Below are positions 28,252 to 37,388 of a DNA stretch of 64,000 bases, piece after piece. Under the pieces are notes generated by a model, which saw nothing but the letters and a program-made list of their open reading frames with translations, had not been told where the DNA came from and did no database searches. Source of the stretch: Pseudomonadota bacterium (GTDB taxonomy: Bacteria; Pseudomonadota; Gammaproteobacteria; Steroidobacterales; Steroidobacteraceae); assembly GCA_021777555.1 (NCBI GenBank), contig JAJYDK010000008.1, positions 1 through 64,000 on the forward strand, written 5' to 3'. Numbering within the stretch: position 1 is the stretch's first letter; each line of letters opens with the position of its first letter. The translations under genes and the position numbers were made by a program.

Positions 28252-28431
28252 GAAGCGCGCAGCCCTCGAAGAGTCACCGCGGGATCGAAGATGAACGAAA
28301 GATAAGTCAATGGATAAGATTCTTGGTACAAGCCGCTGATTACAAAGCGCTATTGAAATAATGTCACTGTTGGTCCGTATTTTTCGTTTACATAACTCAA
28401 CGTTTTTCTGACGTTTTTCTTACCATTCCAA

Positions 28432-28461
28432 TTGACATAGCGCGCCCGCGATTCCTATAGT
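28432..28461 (+). promoter_or_regulatory. Sigma-70 promoter of the division/cell-wall cluster
   Basis: TTGACA (28432-28437) and TATAGT (28456-28461) are separated by 18 bases and match the consensus closely. The region just upstream (28260-28430) is strikingly AT-rich for this genome and carries two direct repeats CGTTTTTCT 11 bases apart (28401 and 28412), which may act as an UP element. This is expected to be Pmra, the main promoter for mraZ through the cluster. Confidence 0.8.
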
Positions 28462-28495
28462 GGTAGGAAGTGGGAGATAGTGGGAGCAGATGGGT
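28461..28495 (+). promoter_or_regulatory. MraZ box: four decameric repeats
   Basis: TGGTA, TGGGA, TGGGA and TGGGT start at 28461, 28471, 28481 and 28491, an exact 10-base period. Known MraZ operators are TGGGN repeats with 5-base spacers, so this is the autoregulatory site; the first repeat is degenerate and overlaps the -10 end. Its location between promoter and mraZ start implies repression at or just behind transcription initiation. Confidence 0.85.
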
Positions 28496-28515
28496 TCACA
28501 GCCCCATCCCAGTCC

Positions 28516-28965
28516 ATGTTTCGCGGCGCCACAAAAATCACGCTGGATGACAAAGGCCGGATGGTCATGCCCACCCGATATCGGGAGCAGATCGCCGAGC
28601 ACGCCCAGGGAAAGCTCGTGGTCACCGTCGACCGGGACAAGTGCCTGCTCATCTACCCCCAGCCCGAGTGGGAGCTGCTCGAAACCAAGCTGATGAGCAT
28701 GGCCAACCTGCACACGCAGGCGCGCCTGATGCAGCAGATGATGGTCGGCTTTGCGACGGATCTGGAGCTCGATGGGCACGGGCGGATGCTCCTGCCGCCG
28801 GAGCTGCGCCAGTTCGCCGGGCTCGAGCGGCTCGCGATGCTGGTCGGGCAGGGCAATCGCTTTGAATTGTGGAACGAGTCGCGCTGGAGCGAGCGGCTCG
28901 AGGAATGGCTGCAGAGCAAGGAGGCTTCGGAGCTGCCATCGGAGCTGGCGACACTGTCGCTTTAG
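28516..28965 (+). CDS. mraZ: Transcriptional regulator MraZ
   Basis: A 149-residue regulator built of two AbrB-like half-repeats, each with the signature DxxGR: TLDDKGRMVMPTRYR near the N-terminus and ELDGHGRMLLPPELR at about residues 80-95. It oligomerises into a ring and represses its own operon through the box at 28461-28495. ATG 28516 (MFRGATKITLD) fits the family. A GTG at 28480 would place the start inside the operator and is rejected. It is the first gene of the dcw cluster, and rsmH follows after 151 bases. Confidence 0.95.
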   Translation: MFRGATKITLDDKGRMVMPTRYREQIAEHAQGKLVVTVDRDKCLLIYPQPEWELLETKLMSMANLHTQARLMQQMMVGFATDLELDGHGRMLLPPELRQFAGLERLAMLVGQGNRFELWNESRWSERLEEWLQSKEASELPSELATLSL

Positions 28966-29116
28966 GCCGAGCGCGCCCTGGACGGCACGAGCTCGTCGCG
29001 GCACCAGGACGGGCACGGTACGGGGATCGCGTTCGCGCGCATGCGCGGTGTGGGTAAAGGTTGGGCACGGCCCATGAGAACAGCAGTGCGGGGGGCCGTT
29101 CGCGGCCGCTTCGATC

Positions 29117-30043
29117 GTGGTTGAGCACGTTCCCGTGCTGGCCGCGGAGGCGATCGCGGCGCTGGCTCTCCAGGCGGACGGCTACTATGTCGATGCGACG
29201 TTCGGGCGAGGCGGTCACACGGCACTCCTACTGCAGGCCCTGGGTCGAGAAGGCCGCGTGCTCGCGCTCGACCGCGACCCCGAGGCGATCGCGGCCGGGC
29301 GGACGCGCTTTGCCGGCGAGGAGCGCCTCACGTTGCTGCATGCGCCGTTTGCCGAGCTCGGGACGCTCGTGCCGGCACATTCGGGCGGAAGACCCTGCCG
29401 GGGCGTGCTGTTCGATCTCGGCGTCTCGTCGCCGCAGCTCGATGAGCCGGCACGGGGGTTCAGTTTCCGCTCGGACGGCCCGCTCGACATGCGCATGGAC
29501 CCGACACGTGGCGAGCCCGTATCGATGTGGCTCGCGCGCGCCAGCCTCGATGAGATCCGGGAAGTGATCGGCACCTACGGAGAGGAACGCTTTGCGCGTC
29601 GTGTGGCACAGGCGATCGTGGCTGCGCGTGAGAAAGCGCCGCTCACGCGTACCGGGCAGCTGGCCGAGATCGTCTCGCGCGCCGTTCGGACGCGCGAGCC
29701 GGGCAAGCACCCCGCCACCCGCACGTTCCAGGCGCTGCGCATGCACGTCAACGACGAGCTCGGTCAGCTGGAGAAGGGGCTGGCCGGTGCGGTTGATGTA
29801 CTGGCGCCTCGAGGGCGGCTCGCGGTCATCAGCTTCCACTCCCTCGAAGATCGGCTCGTCAAGCGCTTCCTGCAGCGTCAATCGCAGCTCGACCCCGAGC
29901 TCGACGCCCTCCCCGTACTGCCGCCGGGTCTTGCGCCGCGCCTCACCCTGATCGGCCGCAAGCGCCGGCCGGACACGACGGAGGTCGCGCGCAATCCCCG
30001 GGCTCGAAGCGCTCTGCTGCGCATCGCGGAGAAGACTACGTGA
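29117..30043 (+). CDS. rsmH: 16S rRNA (cytosine(1402)-N4)-methyltransferase RsmH
   Basis: A 308-residue SAM-dependent enzyme that N4-methylates C1402 of 16S rRNA. The SAM motif DATFGRGGHT is at about residues 26-35, followed by GVLFDLGVSSPQLD, GPLDMRMD and a C-terminal VISFHSLEDRLVKRF. The start is GTG in a weak ribosome-binding context, with HVPVL directly behind as in homologues. The stop overlaps the ftsL start (GTGA). Confidence 0.96.
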   Translation: MVEHVPVLAAEAIAALALQADGYYVDATFGRGGHTALLLQALGREGRVLALDRDPEAIAAGRTRFAGEERLTLLHAPFAELGTLVPAHSGGRPCRGVLFDLGVSSPQLDEPARGFSFRSDGPLDMRMDPTRGEPVSMWLARASLDEIREVIGTYGEERFARRVAQAIVAAREKAPLTRTGQLAEIVSRAVRTREPGKHPATRTFQALRMHVNDELGQLEKGLAGAVDVLAPRGRLAVISFHSLEDRLVKRFLQRQSQLDPELDALPVLPPGLAPRLTLIGRKRRPDTTEVARNPRARSALLRIAEKTT

Positions 30044-30321
30044 GAGCCTCTCAGGCAACCTCGGTCGTGCTCATCGGGACGCTGTGGGTGGCGGTGCTGC
30101 TGTCCGCCGCCGGAGCCGTGTACTGCAGGTACCGCTCACGGCAGCTGTTCATCGAGCTCGAGCGTCTGGGCGCACAGCGCGACAACCTGGACATCCAGTG
30201 GGGCCAGTTGCAGCTCGAGCAGAGCGCCTGGTCCACCCACGCCATCGTGGAGAGCGTCGCGGGCGAGAAGCTGCACATGCAAATGCCTGCGCCGCAGAAC
30301 ATCGTGATCGTCCGGCCATGA
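30040..30321 (+). CDS. ftsL: Cell division protein FtsL
   Basis: A 93-residue bitopic protein with an N-terminal membrane segment (TSVVLIGTLWVAVLLSAAGA) and a periplasmic coiled coil with leucine heptads (about residues 30-80). It forms the FtsQLB complex that activates FtsWI at the septum. The GTG start overlaps the rsmH stop and the end overlaps ftsI (ATGA). Sequence conservation of FtsL is low, so the call rests on topology, size and position. Confidence 0.9.
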   Translation: MRASQATSVVLIGTLWVAVLLSAAGAVYCRYRSRQLFIELERLGAQRDNLDIQWGQLQLEQSAWSTHAIVESVAGEKLHMQMPAPQNIVIVRP

Positions 30322-32036
30322 AGGCGCGCCGCACGCATCGCAATGCGCCCGCCTTCCGCTGGAGGGTGTTTTTCCTGCTGGGGGTGCTCACGCTGATTGC
30401 CCTCGCCCTGCTCGCCCGGGCGGTCGATCTGCAGCTGGTCGAATACTCGTTCCTCTCCGGGCAAGGTGATGCGCGCTTCACGCGCGTCGTCTCCATTCCA
30501 GCGCACCGCGGCGTCATCACCGATCGCTACGGTGAGCCGCTCGCCGTGAGCACGCCGGTCGATTCCGTCTGGGTCAATCCCAGGCAGATCCTTCGCGTCC
30601 CGGGCGCAGTGCGGCGTCTCGCCGCTGCGGTCAAGATCGATCCGCAGACCCTGCAGCGGGATATCAGCAGCAACACCCATCTCGACTTCCTCTACGTCGC
30701 GCGTCAACTGCCTCCGCCCCGGGCGCTGCGCATCAAGGCGCTCGGCATTCCCGGTGTGTATCTGTCGCGCGAATACCGCCGCTACTACCCGGGGGGCGAG
30801 GTGACCGGGCAGCTCATCGGCTTCACCAACATCGATGATCGGGGCAGGGCCGGACTCGAGCTCGCCTACGATCCGTGGCTGACGGGAATCGATGGGGAGA
30901 AGCGGGTCATCGAGGACCGCTACGGGCGGATCGTGCAGGACGTGGACAGCATCCGCCCGGCGCGCCCCGGTCGTGATCTCGTCCTCTCGATCGACCTGCG
31001 CATTCAGTACCTCGCCTATCGGGCCCTGAAGGCCGAGGTCGAGGAACAGCGGGCGCGCTCGGGCGCCATGGTGGTGCTCGACATCGCCACCGGCGAGGTG
31101 CTCGCCATGGTCGATCAGCCGGGATTCAATCCGAACGATCGCAGCCAGCTGTTGCCCAACCTGTACCGCAATCGCGCGGTCACGGATGTGTTCGAGCCCG
31201 GCTCGTCCATCAAGCCGTTCTTCATCGCCACGGCGCTAGAGACGGGCCGCTACAACGACCAGAGCATCATCAATACTTCCCCGGGATTCATCCGGGTCGA
31301 CGGCCACGTGTTCCGCGACGAGCACGACCTCGGGCCGGTCGACATCGCCACGATACTCGGCAAGAGCTCCAACGTGGGCATGGCTCACATCGCATTGTCG
31401 CTGCCGCCGCAGTTGATCTGGACGACGCTGCACGCGTTCGGTTTCGGGCAGCTCGCCACCGAGGGCTATCCGGGTGAGGCGGCGGGGGACCTCTCCGATT
31501 ACAAGGACTGGCGTCCGATCCGCATTGCGACCATGGCGCACGGATACGGCATCTCCGTCACCGCGTTGCAGCTCGCGCACGCGTACGCGACGCTCGGCGA
31601 CTACGGCGTCGAGCGGCCGATTTCCTTTCTGCGCGTGAACGCGCCGCCGGCCGGCCGGCGCATCCTGTCCGCCCAGCTCTGCCGCGAGCTGCTCGAGATG
31701 ATGCGCTCGGTGATCCTGCCGGGGAGCACCGCACCGCTCGCGGCCATCCCCGGCTACACCGTGGCCGGCAAGACCGGTACCGCGTGGGAACTGCGCGACG
31801 GCACTTACGATCAGAATGCCCACACTGCGGTCTTCGCGGGCGTCGCGCCCGCCAGCGCGCCGCGCCTGGCCGCGGTGGTGGTCCTCCGTGATCCGCGCAA
31901 CGGCCTTTACTATGGAGGCGACGTTTCGGCTCCGGTGTTCTCCAAAGTGGTTGGACGGGCGCTGCGCCTGATGGGCGTGGCGCCGGATGAGCCGGTGGCG
32001 CCGGCGCGCGCAGTCCAGATGGCGTCTCTCCAATGA
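30318..32036 (+). CDS. ftsI: Peptidoglycan D,D-transpeptidase FtsI (PBP3)
   Basis: A 572-residue septal transpeptidase. One N-terminal membrane segment (VFFLLGVLTLIALALLARAV) is followed by a dimerisation domain with RGVITDRYGEPLAVS and then the penicillin-binding domain. The active-site motifs are SSIK (Ser296, Lys299), SSN (KSSNVG) and KTG (AGKTGTAW). It crosslinks the septal wall together with FtsW, encoded in the same cluster. The start is defined by the ATGA overlap with ftsL; the frame is open further upstream but only in ftsL shadow. Confidence 0.97.
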   Translation: MKARRTHRNAPAFRWRVFFLLGVLTLIALALLARAVDLQLVEYSFLSGQGDARFTRVVSIPAHRGVITDRYGEPLAVSTPVDSVWVNPRQILRVPGAVRRLAAAVKIDPQTLQRDISSNTHLDFLYVARQLPPPRALRIKALGIPGVYLSREYRRYYPGGEVTGQLIGFTNIDDRGRAGLELAYDPWLTGIDGEKRVIEDRYGRIVQDVDSIRPARPGRDLVLSIDLRIQYLAYRALKAEVEEQRARSGAMVVLDIATGEVLAMVDQPGFNPNDRSQLLPNLYRNRAVTDVFEPGSSIKPFFIATALETGRYNDQSIINTSPGFIRVDGHVFRDEHDLGPVDIATILGKSSNVGMAHIALSLPPQLIWTTLHAFGFGQLATEGYPGEAAGDLSDYKDWRPIRIATMAHGYGISVTALQLAHAYATLGDYGVERPISFLRVNAPPAGRRILSAQLCRELLEMMRSVILPGSTAPLAAIPGYTVAGKTGTAWELRDGTYDQNAHTAVFAGVAPASAPRLAAVVVLRDPRNGLYYGGDVSAPVFSKVVGRALRLMGVAPDEPVAPARAVQMASLQ

Positions 32037-33559
32037 CTGGCGTGATCTCCCTGCCGGGCTCCCGGTCGCTTGCGGAGTTGACGCGCGGCCTGCTCGAGGC
32101 ACCGGCCGAGCTGCACGTGAGCGATGTGACGCTGGATAGCCGCGAGGCCTCCCCGGGCGCACTCTTTCTGGCGTGCCGGGGACACGCCCGGCACGGCCTG
32201 GATTTCGCCGCCGAGGCCGTATCGCGCGGAGCCCGCGCCGTGCTCTACGAACCGACCGATGAGCGGCGCCGGGCGCCGCAGCTGGGATCCGGGGTGTTTA
32301 TCGCCCCGCTCCCCGGGCTCTCCCACCAGGCAGGGGTGATCGCCAGCCGCTTCTTCGATCACCCCTCGCGTGCGCTCGAGGTGGCCGGGATCACCGGGAC
32401 CAACGGCAAGACCACCTGCGCGTGGCTCCTCACCCAGGCGCTCGAGCAATGCGGCCGATCGGGCGCCTACATGGGCACGCTCGGATTTGGCCTGCCCGGC
32501 GCTCTCGAGGACACCGAGCATACGACCTCCGATGCCGTCACCGTGCAGCGGCGGCTCGCCCGGCTGAGAGCCCTCGGCGCCCGATGGGTGGGGATGGAGG
32601 TCTCCTCGCATGCGCTCGATCAGGCACGCGTGGCCAGCATGCGATTCCATACCGCGGCGTTCACCAACCTCACCCGCGATCATCTCGACTACCACGGCAC
32701 GATGGGCGCCTACGGTCGAGCCAAGGCGCGACTCTTTGCCGTGCAGGGTCTCGTCAACCGGGTCATCAACATCGACGATGCGTTCGGGGCCGATCTCGCC
32801 GCACAGGCGGGGGAGGGGGCACTGATCGTCACCGCGCGCAGAGCCGCCGCCGAGGCGACGCCTCCCGGCGCCCGCGTGGTTCGCGCCTCCCTCGTCCGGC
32901 CCGAGGGCATCGGGCTGCGCATCCGAGTGCATTCCAGCTGGGGCGAGGGCGAGCTCGCGGCGCCGTTGATCGGCGAGTTCAACGCCGACAACGTCCTGAT
33001 GGTGCTCGCGATCCTGCTCGGGGCGGAGGTGCCCCTGGCGGAGGCGCTCGCGGCGCTGCGACTCAGCCGCGCCGCGCCCGGCCGGATGGAGGCATTCGGC
33101 GGGGACACCGGCCGGCCGCTCGCGATCGTGGACTATGCGCACACGCCCGATGGGCTCGAGAAGGCGCTTCGCGCCGCGCGGCTGCATTGCACAGCGAAAC
33201 TGCGTGTCGTGTTTGGATGCGGCGGCGACCGCGATGTGGGCAAGAGGCCGATCATGGGGCGCATCGCCGCCGATCTCGCCGATGAGATCATCGTGACCGA
33301 CGACAATCCCCGCACCGAGGCACCCGGACGCATCACGGCGGATATCGTGGCCGGCATCGGGGCGGCATCCAGGACCCGGGTCGAGCATGACCGCCGGGCG
33401 GCCATCCGTCTCGCGCTCGCGCACAGTGAAGCGGGCGATGTGGTGTTGGTGGCCGGCAAGGGGCACGAGGCCTACCAGATCTACGGGCGCGAGCGCCGTC
33501 CCTTCCGGGATCAGGGCGTGGTGTGCGAGGCGCTCGGGCTCGCGAGGGGCTGCGCATGA
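32033..33559 (+). CDS. murE: UDP-MurNAc-tripeptide synthetase (meso-diaminopimelate adding)
   Basis: A 508-residue ATP-dependent ligase adding the third stem-peptide residue. The P-loop is [10 protein letters not shown]. The carbamylated-lysine region, HDYAHTPDGLEKAL-like segment and C-terminal domain are present. The motif DNPR (TDDNPRTEAP) marks the meso-diaminopimelate-specific type, as expected for a Gram-negative wall. It is coupled by ATGA overlaps to ftsI upstream and murF downstream. Confidence 0.96.
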   Translation: MTGVISLPGSRSLAELTRGLLEAPAELHVSDVTLDSREASPGALFLACRGHARHGLDFAAEAVSRGARAVLYEPTDERRRAPQLGSGVFIAPLPGLSHQAGVIASRFFDHPSRALEVAGITGTNGKTTCAWLLTQALEQCGRSGAYMGTLGFGLPGALEDTEHTTSDAVTVQRRLARLRALGARWVGMEVSSHALDQARVASMRFHTAAFTNLTRDHLDYHGTMGAYGRAKARLFAVQGLVNRVINIDDAFGADLAAQAGEGALIVTARRAAAEATPPGARVVRASLVRPEGIGLRIRVHSSWGEGELAAPLIGEFNADNVLMVLAILLGAEVPLAEALAALRLSRAAPGRMEAFGGDTGRPLAIVDYAHTPDGLEKALRAARLHCTAKLRVVFGCGGDRDVGKRPIMGRIAADLADEIIVTDDNPRTEAPGRITADIVAGIGAASRTRVEHDRRAAIRLALAHSEAGDVVLVAGKGHEAYQIYGRERRPFRDQGVVCEALGLARGCA

Positions 33560-34950
33560 GCACGCCCACGACCCGCACGCTCGCCGCCTTCGCCCAGTCC
33601 TGTGGCGGCCGTCTGCAGGGCCCCGACCGCCCCTTCAGCTCGATCTCGAGCGACACGCGAACGCTGAGCGCCGGTGAGCTGTTCATCGCGCTGCGCGGAG
33701 AGCGCTTCGACGGCAATGAATTCGTGAGCCAGGCGCTCGGCGTCGGCGCTGCCGGCGCGCTGGTCTCCAAGGCGCAGCCGCTCGCGCTGCCGCAGATCGT
33801 CGTCCCCGATACCTTGGTCGCGCTGCAGCGGGCCGCGCATGCGTGGCGCGAAGCATTTCGCATCCCGGTGGTGGGCGTTGCGGGCAGCAACGGCAAGACC
33901 ACCACGAAGGAGATGACCGCCGCGATTCTCTCGCAGGCGGGCCGCTGCCTGGCCACCCGCGGGACCCTGAACAATCACTTCGGCGTGCCGCTCACGCTGC
34001 TGCGGCTCGAGGAGTCGGATCGGTTCGCGGTGATCGAGATCGGCGCGAACCACCCGGGAGAGGTTGCCGCGCTCGTGGCCATCGCCCGTCCGACCGTGGG
34101 GCTGATCACCAATGCCGGCGCGGAGCATCTGGAAGGCTTCGGCAGTCTCGAGGGCGTCGCGCGCGCCGAGGGTGAGATGGTCCAGGGACTGAGCCGGGAG
34201 GGCACGGCGGTGCTGAACGCGGACGATGCCTTCATTGCGCTCTGGCGCGGCATGACACCGGCGCGCGTCGTGACCTTCGGCGTCGAACACAGCGCGGACT
34301 TCCGGGCCACGAATATCGATCCGTCTCTCACGTCCGAGGGGTTCCTGACCCGCTTCACGCTGACCTGCCCGCTCGGCACCACCGCGATCGAGCTGCATCT
34401 CGGAGGGCGCCACAACGTCGGCAATGCGCTTGCGGCCGCCGCGGCGGCCGCCCAGGCGGGGGCCACCCTCGAGCACATCGCGGTGGGGCTTGCCTCGGTC
34501 CGCGCGGTCTCGGGACGCCTGCAGCTCAAACAGGCGGCCCGCGGCGCCTGGGTCATCGACGATTCATACAATGCCAACCCGAGCTCGGTGCGCGCCGGCA
34601 TCGAGGTGCTCGGCGCGCTCTCGGGGCGGCGCTGGCTGGTGCTCGGGGACATGGCCGAGCTCGGCGAGTTCGCGCCCGAGGCGCATGCGCAGATCGGAAA
34701 GCTGGCGCGCGAGCAGGGCCTCGAGCGCCTCTACGCGGTCGGCTCACTCGCTGCGCTCGCGGTCGAGCGCTTCGGCGCCGGGGCGCAATGGTTCCCGGAT
34801 ACCAACGCCCTGTCGGAAGCGCTGCTTGCGGCACTTGCGGGCGGGGCCACCGACGTTCGCCTGCTCATCAAGGGCTCACGGGTCAATCGGCTCGAGCGGG
34901 TGGTGGCAGCGCTGATGTCCGGTTCCGAAGGCCATCCGGAGGCGCACTGA
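33556..34950 (+). CDS. murF: UDP-MurNAc-tripeptide--D-alanyl-D-alanine ligase
   Basis: A 464-residue ligase adding D-Ala-D-Ala to the UDP-MurNAc tripeptide. P-loop GVAGSNGKTTTKEM, substrate segment GTLNNHFGVPLTLLRL and the C-terminal-domain motif DDSYNANPSSVRAG are all conserved. ATG 33556 overlaps the murE stop (ATGA). The stop abuts the mraY ATG with no gap. The dipeptide is made by Ddl, encoded at 42204-43193. Confidence 0.96.
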   Translation: MSTPTTRTLAAFAQSCGGRLQGPDRPFSSISSDTRTLSAGELFIALRGERFDGNEFVSQALGVGAAGALVSKAQPLALPQIVVPDTLVALQRAAHAWREAFRIPVVGVAGSNGKTTTKEMTAAILSQAGRCLATRGTLNNHFGVPLTLLRLEESDRFAVIEIGANHPGEVAALVAIARPTVGLITNAGAEHLEGFGSLEGVARAEGEMVQGLSREGTAVLNADDAFIALWRGMTPARVVTFGVEHSADFRATNIDPSLTSEGFLTRFTLTCPLGTTAIELHLGGRHNVGNALAAAAAAAQAGATLEHIAVGLASVRAVSGRLQLKQAARGAWVIDDSYNANPSSVRAGIEVLGALSGRRWLVLGDMAELGEFAPEAHAQIGKLAREQGLERLYAVGSLAALAVERFGAGAQWFPDTNALSEALLAALAGGATDVRLLIKGSRVNRLERVVAALMSGSEGHPEAH

Positions 34951-36036
34951 ATGCTCTACTGGCTCGCCCATCGCCTGACCGCCTGGCATTCGGGCTTTCA
35001 CGTCTTCTCCTACCTGACGTTCCGGGCCATCCTCGCCACGGGCTCCTCGCTCATCCTCTCGCTGCTGGTCGGCCCGGTCATGATCGAGCGGCTGTCGCGC
35101 TACCAGATCGGCCAGGTGGTGCGCACCGATGGGCCTCAGAGCCACCTCCCCAAGGCCGGCACGCCCACCATGGGCGGGACGCTGATTCTGGTGACCACCC
35201 TGGTGAGCACCCTGCTGTGGGCGCAGCTCACCAACCGCCAGGTGTGGCTCGTGCTCGCGGTCACCTTCACGTTCGGTCTCATCGGCTTTCTCGATGATTA
35301 CCTGAAGCTCGTGGTGCGCAATCCCCGGGGCCTCGCGGCGCGCTGGAAGTATCTGTACCAGTCGATCGCGGGTCTGGCGGCAGCGGCCGTTCTCTTTTAC
35401 ACGACGAGCGTGCCGGCGGAAAAGACATTGTTTCTGCCGTTCGTCAAGACGTTCGCCGAGCCGCTTCCGGCGGCGGCGTTCATCACCATCGCCTATCTCA
35501 TGATCGTCGGCATGAGCAACGCGGTGAACCTGACCGATGGCCTCGACGGTCTCGCCATCATGCCCGCGGCGCTGGTGTCGGCCGCGCTCGGGATCTTCGC
35601 CTACGCGAGCGGAAACGCCGTGTTCGCCCATTACCTCGCGATCCCGAACATCCCCGGGGCCGGAGAGCTGCTCATCTTCTGTTCGGCGCTCTCCGGGGCC
35701 GGCCTCGGCTTTCTGTGGTTCAACACCTACCCGGCGCAGGTGTTCATGGGCGATGTGGGCGCGCTCGCGATCGGCGCGGCGCTCGGGGTCATCGCCGTCA
35801 TCGTGCGTCAGGAGCTGGTGGCCCTCGTCATGGGCGGGGTTTTCGTGCTCGAGACCGCCTCGGTCATCCTGCAGGTCGCCTCGTTCAAGCTCACCGGCAA
35901 GCGTATCTTCCGCATGGCGCCCATCCATCATCACTTCGAGCTCAAGGGCTGGGCGGAACCGAAGGTCATCGTGCGGTTCTGGATCATCTCGCTCATCCTG
36001 GTGCTGGCGGGACTGGCGACCCTGAAGCTGCGATGA
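34951..36036 (+). CDS. mraY: Phospho-MurNAc-pentapeptide transferase
   Basis: A 361-residue polytopic inner-membrane enzyme with about ten helices, forming lipid I from undecaprenyl phosphate. It shows the start [22 protein letters not shown], the catalytic [10 protein letters not shown] (double aspartate) and [10 protein letters not shown], and the histidine loop [13 protein letters not shown]. The length equals E. coli MraY. It starts directly after murF and overlaps murD by ATGA. Confidence 0.97.
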   Translation: MLYWLAHRLTAWHSGFHVFSYLTFRAILATGSSLILSLLVGPVMIERLSRYQIGQVVRTDGPQSHLPKAGTPTMGGTLILVTTLVSTLLWAQLTNRQVWLVLAVTFTFGLIGFLDDYLKLVVRNPRGLAARWKYLYQSIAGLAAAAVLFYTTSVPAEKTLFLPFVKTFAEPLPAAAFITIAYLMIVGMSNAVNLTDGLDGLAIMPAALVSAALGIFAYASGNAVFAHYLAIPNIPGAGELLIFCSALSGAGLGFLWFNTYPAQVFMGDVGALAIGAALGVIAVIVRQELVALVMGGVFVLETASVILQVASFKLTGKRIFRMAPIHHHFELKGWAEPKVIVRFWIISLILVLAGLATLKLR

Positions 36037-37388
36037 GCACGGCCAGCCGCAAACCCTCCTCCTGTGTGATCGCCGGTCTCGGGCGGACCGGGCTCTCGTG
36101 CGCGCGCTATCTGCGCGAGCTCGGCTGGCGGCTCGCGATCACCGACACGCGCGAGCGGCCGCCGCAGCTCGATGAGCTGCGTGCGCTCTATCCCGACATT
36201 GTGGTGCGCACCGGCAGACTCGATGTGGCCCTGCTCGATCAGGCGGTGTGCGTGGTCACCTCGCCGGGCCTCGCGCTGGAGCATCCCTTTTTCGCGGAAG
36301 CCCGCCGCCGCGGCATCGAGATTCTGGGCGACATCGAGCTGTTCGCGCGCGCGGTCAACGCGCCCGTGGCCGGCATCACCGGCACCAACGGCAAGAGCAC
36401 CGTCACCACCCTGGTCGGACGGATGGCGACACGCGCCGGAGTCGACGTCCGGGTCGGAGGCAATCTCGGTGAGCCCGCGCTCGATCTGCTCGCCTCAGGC
36501 GGGCGCGCGAGCCAACCTCCCGGGCTGTATGTGCTCGAGCTCTCGAGCTTTCAGCTGGAGACGACCCAGTCGCTCGATCTGAAGGCGGCGGCCGTGCTCA
36601 ACGTGACCGCCGATCATCTCGACCGATACCCCACCGTCGAGGCCTACGCCCTCGCCAAGGCGCGCATCTTCGAGCGCTGCGACACCGCCGTGGTGAATCT
36701 CGACGATCCGCTGGTCGCGCGCATGCCCGGCGCCGGAAAGCGCGTGCTCGGCTTCTCGCTGCGCCGCGCCGCGGGGGCGGACTACACCGTGGAAGATCGC
36801 AACGGCCCGTGGCTGATGCGCCGCGGCGAGCCGCTGTTGGCGACATCGGCCATGCGGATCCGCGGGCTGCACAACGCCGCGAACGCGCTGGCGGCGCTCG
36901 CCCTCGGCGAGGCGCTCGATCTGCCGCTTGCGACGATGTGCGCGGAGCTCAAGGAGTTTCCGGGGCTTGCCCATCGCACCGAGTGGGTGGCGGAAGTCGC
37001 GGGAGTCACGTATATCGATGACTCCAAGGGCACCAATGTCGGGGCGACGCTGGCGGCGGTGAGCGGTCTCGAGGGGCCGCTGGTGATGATATTGGGCGGA
37101 GAGGGCAAGAACCAGGACTTCACGCCTCTCGCCCAGGCCTTCCGCGGCAAAGTGCGCCATGCCGTGCTGATCGGCCGCGACGCCGAGTTGGTCGGCGGAG
37201 CCTTGCAGGGCGTCTGCCCGATCGAGCGGTGCGGCACGATGATCGAGGCCGTGACGGCGGCTGCACGCGCGGCGCGGCCCGGGGACACGGTGCTGCTCTC
37301 GCCGGCTTGCGCAAGTCTCGACATGTTCCGTGATTACGGGCACCGGGGCGAAGTGTTCGCCCGTGCGGTGAGGGAGGTGCGTACGTGA
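36033..37388 (+). CDS. murD: UDP-N-acetylmuramoylalanine--D-glutamate ligase
   Basis: A 451-residue ligase adding D-glutamate to UDP-MurNAc-L-Ala. It has an N-terminal Rossmann-like domain ([16 protein letters not shown]), P-loop [22 protein letters not shown] and the C-terminal [16 protein letters not shown] 36033 overlaps the mraY stop; an open frame extends much further upstream but lies inside mraY. The stop overlaps the GTG of ftsW. Confidence 0.96.
   Translation: MSTASRKPSSCVIAGLGRTGLSCARYLRELGWRLAITDTRERPPQLDELRALYPDIVVRTGRLDVALLDQAVCVVTSPGLALEHPFFAEARRRGIEILGDIELFARAVNAPVAGITGTNGKSTVTTLVGRMATRAGVDVRVGGNLGEPALDLLASGGRASQPPGLYVLELSSFQLETTQSLDLKAAAVLNVTADHLDRYPTVEAYALAKARIFERCDTAVVNLDDPLVARMPGAGKRVLGFSLRRAAGADYTVEDRNGPWLMRRGEPLLATSAMRIRGLHNAANALAALALGEALDLPLATMCAELKEFPGLAHRTEWVAEVAGVTYIDDSKGTNVGATLAAVSGLEGPLVMILGGEGKNQDFTPLAQAFRGKVRHAVLIGRDAELVGGALQGVCPIERCGTMIEAVTAAARAARPGDTVLLSPACASLDMFRDYGHRGEVFARAVREVRT

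Noticed and set aside
28461..28495. Short regular repeats as a CRISPR or tandem-repeat array
   Set aside because: Units are only 10 bases and match the MraZ operator pattern at the expected place.
28480..28515. GTG 28480 as the mraZ start
   Set aside because: It lies within the operator repeats and adds 12 unconserved residues; ATG 28516 matches MraZ proteins.
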